Origin: Paenibacillus_E allorhizoplanae
GTDB taxonomy: Bacteria; Bacillota; Bacilli; Paenibacillales; NBRC-103111
NCBI RefSeq assembly: GCF_927798215.1
Contig: NZ_CAKMMW010000023.1
Location: forward strand, 1 to 64,000
DNA length: 64,000 nucleotides
Direction: 5' to 3'
Below the pieces are notes generated by a model. It did no database searches. It saw only the letters and a program-made list of their open reading frames with translations, and had not been told where the DNA came from. The position numbers were made by a program, and so were the translations under genes. This document shows positions 61,097 through 64,000 of the stretch, one piece after another; the stretch's first letter is position 1; every line of letters begins with the position of its first letter.

Positions 61097-62176
61097 TTGA
61101 AAACACTGCCGTTAATCCGTAAAAGAACTTTGAGCACATGGCTCATACTTGGATGCTCTGTCCTGACCCTTGCTGGTTGTAGTGATGCAACTTCCGTTAT
61201 ATCAACGGCCACCCCGGAAACCGTCCCCGTGACGACTACGGTCAGCCCAACGCCTGCGACGCAGCCTACTACAACGGCGGAAACGCAGCTCCCTTACAAA
61301 TTCCCGTTAACTGGTTTGCCAACCGATCACGAGGTGAAGACCCGTCCCTATATGGTCATGGTCGAAAATGCGCCGCAAGCCCGGCCCCAAACCGGCCTCG
61401 ATCAGGCAGATATCGTCTATGAAATCCTTGCCGAGGGAGAAATCACTAGATTCGTCTCGGTGTTCCAGAGCCAAGCAGCCGAAGCGATCGGTCCGGTGCG
61501 CAGCATTCGGCCTTATTTTGTGGAGATCGGCGATGCGTTGGATGCCATTATTGTACATGCTGGCTGGAGCCAGGATGCGATGGATATGATGGCAGGCCGC
61601 AATCTGGCCCATCTTGATGAGGTCTATGGCGATGGCGCCTACTATTGGCGCTCCACGGATCGGAAGGCACCGCACAATCTCTATACCTCTGTGGATAAAA
61701 TGAAAAAAGGTGCCGAGGCGCGCAAGTTCCGCACCGAGTGGAACGGGCCTTTGCTCACGTTCGCCAAGGCAGGACAGGTCAAACTCACGGGCGCAGCCGT
61801 TCATTATATTCAAATTCCTTATCTCATGGGGTATTTCGCTTCGTATGATTATGATGCTGCTAAGGGTGTTTACCTGCGTTCGATGGAAGGGAAACCGCAT
61901 CTCGACAAGGAAACAGGCAAGCAACTGCAGACCAAGAATCTGCTTGTCCTAGAGAGCAAGCATCAAATCATCGACAAAGAAGGGCGCCGAATTGTTGATG
62001 TGTTCGGGCCGAACAAGGGTGTGATCTTCCAAGAGGGCTTGTCCCAAGCGATTACATGGGAACGCAAGAACGGCATGCTCCGCGCCTACGCCAGTGATGG
62101 CAAGGAAGTGCCGCTGCTGCCGGGCAACACGTGGGTGCAGATCGTGCCGGAGGGGACGAAGTTGAAGGTGGAGTAG
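61097..62176 (+). CDS. YerB-like lipoprotein (DUF3048)
   Basis: This 359-residue protein has a lipoprotein signal (lipobox LAGC near residue 28), a Thr/Pro linker, and the DUF3048 domains: FPLTGLPTDHEVKTRPYMVM and LDQADIVYEILAEGEITRF, then GPVRSIRPYFVEIGDALDAI. B. subtilis YerB is the recalled relative; its role is not well defined. The TTG start has AGAGGTG at about 61082. It stands alone between two terminator/regulatory regions. Confidence 0.88.
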   Translation: MKTLPLIRKRTLSTWLILGCSVLTLAGCSDATSVISTATPETVPVTTTVSPTPATQPTTTAETQLPYKFPLTGLPTDHEVKTRPYMVMVENAPQARPQTGLDQADIVYEILAEGEITRFVSVFQSQAAEAIGPVRSIRPYFVEIGDALDAIIVHAGWSQDAMDMMAGRNLAHLDEVYGDGAYYWRSTDRKAPHNLYTSVDKMKKGAEARKFRTEWNGPLLTFAKAGQVKLTGAAVHYIQIPYLMGYFASYDYDAAKGVYLRSMEGKPHLDKETGKQLQTKNLLVLESKHQIIDKEGRRIVDVFGPNKGVIFQEGLSQAITWERKNGMLRAYASDGKEVPLLPGNTWVQIVPEGTKLKVE

Positions 62177-62181
62177 TCATG

Positions 62182-62220
62182 TTTAATGATGTTTAACAAT
62201 CCCTTTACATTCCCTTAATC
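62182..62220 (+). promoter_or_regulatory. Pho box: four PhoP repeats at 11-bp spacing
   Basis: TTTAAT (62182), TTAACA (62193), TTTACA (62204) and TTAATC (62215) are each separated by exactly 5 nt, matching the PhoP direct-repeat TT(A/C/T)A(C/T)A-N5. A -10-like TATGAT follows at 62241-62246 without a good -35, as in PhoP-activated promoters. The target gene begins at 62269. Confidence 0.75.
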
Positions 62221-62268
62221 ACAGGCAAACATTGAGATCCTATGATTACAAGTCATAGGAGGGATAAG

Positions 62269-63663
62269 ATGAAGCTATTTCAACGTAAAATTTCGATACC
62301 CGCTTATCTCATTGTCATTGTGCTGGTCTTCGGCCTATTGGGCGTTTATTCGGTGTGGGGGCAACAAGATGTGGTGAAAGGCACGGAGGCAGGGAATGCC
62401 GCTGAAGCTGCAGAAGTTGATCCAATCGTTAATGACGTTAAGAAAGTAGTCTGGTGGCATTCCATGAGCGGTGAGAACGGGCAAGTGGTGGATAGGCTCG
62501 TAACAAACTTCAATGCTGCACATAAGGATATTAAGGTGGAGGCTGTATTTCAGGGCTCCTACTTCGATAGTTTGACCAAGTTAAAAGCATCCATTGGTTC
62601 CAATCTGGGACCAACCATGATGCAGGTGTACGATATCGGAACGCGATACATGATCGATTCTAAGGCGATTACGCCGATTCAGAGCTTTATAGATCAGGAC
62701 AAGTATGATGTGTCCCAAATGGACGAAGCCATACTCAATTATTATCGGGTGGCGAATACGCTGTATTCGATGCCTTTTAACACATCTAACCCGATTCTGT
62801 ATTACAACAAAGATCTGTTCAAAGCTGCGGGATTAAACCCAGATAAACCACCAGTTCTCTATACAGACCTTGCCCAAGTGGCGAAAAAGGTAACAAGAGA
62901 CGGTGTGGCCGGCGCCTACTTCGGCACGCATAGTTGGTACATGGAACAGTTCATTGCCAATCAGGGTGCTGAGCTGGTCAACATGGGTAATGGGCGCGAA
63001 GGCTTAGCAACAGAATGGCAGTTGAATGGTGAAGTGGGCGTTAAGGCGCTTACTTGGTGGAAGGGGTTAATTGACAGCAAGGCGGCCATTCACTCAGCCG
63101 GTAAGAGCGATGAATCCAAGAAGATGTTCGCCGAAGGGAAGGTCGCTATGATCTTCGATACAACGGCAGGGCTGCGAGATATCCTCGATTCCGTTGATGG
63201 CCAGTTCGAAGTTGGAACGGGCTTCTTCCCCAAGCCAGCCGAGGGCGTTGGCGGTGTGGTGGTAAGCGGGGCCAGCAACTGGATCTTGAACAGCAAGTCG
63301 GATGCGGAGCAGCAGGCGGCCTGGGCATTCATGAAGTATTTGTCCGAGCCTGAGCAGCAGGCGTTCTTCCATGTCAACACAGGCTACTTCCCCATTACTG
63401 AGAAGGCTTATGAGCTGCCGATCGTGCAAGACAATATGAAACAGTTCCCACAGTTCAAGACAGCCATTGATCAGCATAACGCTGCTAAGCAGAATCAAGC
63501 GACACAAGGCGGTGTTCTGGGGGTCTATCCAGAAGCGAGAAAGCTGACGGAGAATGCCATCGGGCAAGCGCTAAGCGGAGAGAAAACACCGCAGGAAGCA
63601 CTCGATGCAGCAGCCCTAGCAATTAACGCCAAAATTGATGCGTATAATAAGATGTTAAAATGA
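62269..63663 (+). CDS. UgpB-like glycerol-3-phosphate/glycerophosphodiester-binding protein
   Basis: This 464-residue binding protein has the UgpB-like segments VVWWHSMSGENGQVVDRLV near residue 61 and TMMQVYDIGTRYMIDSKAI near residue 113. Its N-terminal hydrophobic stretch (residues ~10-27) lacks a lipobox cysteine, so it is probably anchored by an uncleaved helix or released by signal peptidase. The start was placed at ATG 62269 behind AGGAGGG. The four-repeat Pho box upstream suggests phosphate-starvation control and fits uptake of phosphate-containing glycerol compounds. The matching permeases and ATPase are not in the window. Confidence 0.82.
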   Translation: MKLFQRKISIPAYLIVIVLVFGLLGVYSVWGQQDVVKGTEAGNAAEAAEVDPIVNDVKKVVWWHSMSGENGQVVDRLVTNFNAAHKDIKVEAVFQGSYFDSLTKLKASIGSNLGPTMMQVYDIGTRYMIDSKAITPIQSFIDQDKYDVSQMDEAILNYYRVANTLYSMPFNTSNPILYYNKDLFKAAGLNPDKPPVLYTDLAQVAKKVTRDGVAGAYFGTHSWYMEQFIANQGAELVNMGNGREGLATEWQLNGEVGVKALTWWKGLIDSKAAIHSAGKSDESKKMFAEGKVAMIFDTTAGLRDILDSVDGQFEVGTGFFPKPAEGVGGVVVSGASNWILNSKSDAEQQAAWAFMKYLSEPEQQAFFHVNTGYFPITEKAYELPIVQDNMKQFPQFKTAIDQHNAAKQNQATQGGVLGVYPEARKLTENAIGQALSGEKTPQEALDAAALAINAKIDAYNKMLK

Positions 63664-63703
63664 AGTAATGGAAGCCGGGCGAACCGGCTCCATTGGGAGT
63701 GCT

Positions 63704-63907
63704 CTAAGTCGAAAAAATCGACTTAGAGCATCGAACCCGGAGCAATGGAGTCCCCTAAGTCGAAAAAATCGACTTAGGGCATCGAACCCGGAGCAATGGA
63801 GCCCCCTAAGTCGAAAAAATCGACTTAGCGCATCGAATCCGGAGCAATGGGAACCCCTAAGTCGAAAAAAATCGACTTACAGGATCGAACCCACCTCCAA
63901 TGGAGTC
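63704..63907. repeat. Four 51-bp tandem hairpin repeats
   Basis: Units begin at 63704, 63755, 63806 and 63857, exactly 51 bp apart. Each contains CTAAGTCGA, five to six A, and TCGACTTAG (9-bp stem), followed by a conserved GCATCGAACCCGGAGCAATG. The last hairpin has decayed at its right end (CGACTTAC). The array lies after the UgpB-like gene in a stretch without genes (63664-64000). Confidence 0.85.
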
Positions 63908-63940
63908 CTCCCGTTTGTCCAACTGTATACGCTACACACA

Positions 63941-63972
63941 AAAGAACCTGAGGCAAAGCCTCAGGTTCTTTT
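63941..63972. terminator. Bidirectional terminator near the window end
   Basis: AAGAACCTGAGGC and GCCTCAGGTTCTT form a perfect 13-bp stem with an AAA loop, flanked by A and T runs. It probably serves the UgpB-like gene and a convergent gene lying beyond the window. Confidence 0.92.
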
Positions 63973-64000
63973 CATGCTCTTTTATCTAGCAAATGTGTCC

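Noticed and set aside
63704..63907. CRISPR array
   Set aside because: The 51-bp units are contiguous, without unique spacers, and no cas genes are in the window.
63975..64000. End of a minus-strand gene (…DTFAR-stop) at the window edge
   Set aside because: The bidirectional terminator suggests a convergent gene, but the few codons visible are not enough to call it.

Overview
The window comes from a Gram-positive bacterium of the Bacillales, most probably a Paenibacillus or close relative. The reasons are strong AGGAGG-type ribosome binding sites with frequent GTG and TTG starts, Bacillus-style pur and puc gene sets, YesMN/Lpl-type sugar uptake modules, a very long multidomain secreted glycosidase, and moderate GC with several families of small intergenic repeats. 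It opens with the 3' end of a 5S rRNA, and nearly all genes point away from it on the + strand.

Layout. 0.56-1.7 kb: a pair of half-size chromate transporters. 2.1-6.3 kb: ATPase and two permeases of a BMP-type nucleoside ABC transporter (the second permease carries one in-frame TGA) and a GuaD-like deaminase. 6.3-7.1 kb: repeat-rich non-coding DNA. 7.1-22.4 kb: a purine catabolic region (pucL, pucM, pucH, pucF, pucG, an HpxW-like oxamate amidohydrolase, pucA, pucB, pucC, pucD, pucE), the binding lipoprotein of the nucleoside transporter and a Rieske oxygenase. Together they would take (hypo)xanthine through urate, allantoin and ureidoglycine to oxalurate/oxamate. 22.5-26.7 kb: a rearranged ComQXPA-type quorum-sensing locus: a ComX-like pheromone precursor on the minus strand, then comP, comA and comQ on the plus strand. 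26.8-36.3 kb: a pectin/oligosaccharide module (YesN/YesM-type two-component system, Lpl-type ABC transporter with two binding proteins, pectinesterase). 36.7-37.6 kb: a truncated PerR/Fur-like protein behind a Fur-box-like promoter, and a YdeI-family gene. 37.8-51.7 kb: the complete de novo purine operon purEKBCSQLFMNHD, preceded by a PurBox-like site, a sigma-A promoter, a guanine riboswitch and its terminator. 51.8-64.0 kb: repeats, a 42-residue membrane protein gene, an amidase lipoprotein, a LigB-type dioxygenase, a DCC-family protein, a rhodanese, a 1876-residue secreted glycosidase, a YerB-like lipoprotein and a UgpB-like binding protein behind a four-repeat Pho box.

The most interesting item is the ComQXPA locus: gene order and pheromone orientation differ from the Bacillus comQ-comX-comP-comA layout, and the putative pheromone ends in two tryptophans. 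Other points are grafting of Klebsiella hpx-like enzymes onto a Bacillus-type puc pathway, several short palindromic or tandem repeat families, and a likely pair of operator sites for the YesN-type regulator. All family assignments come from motifs and recalled family features; no database search was run.
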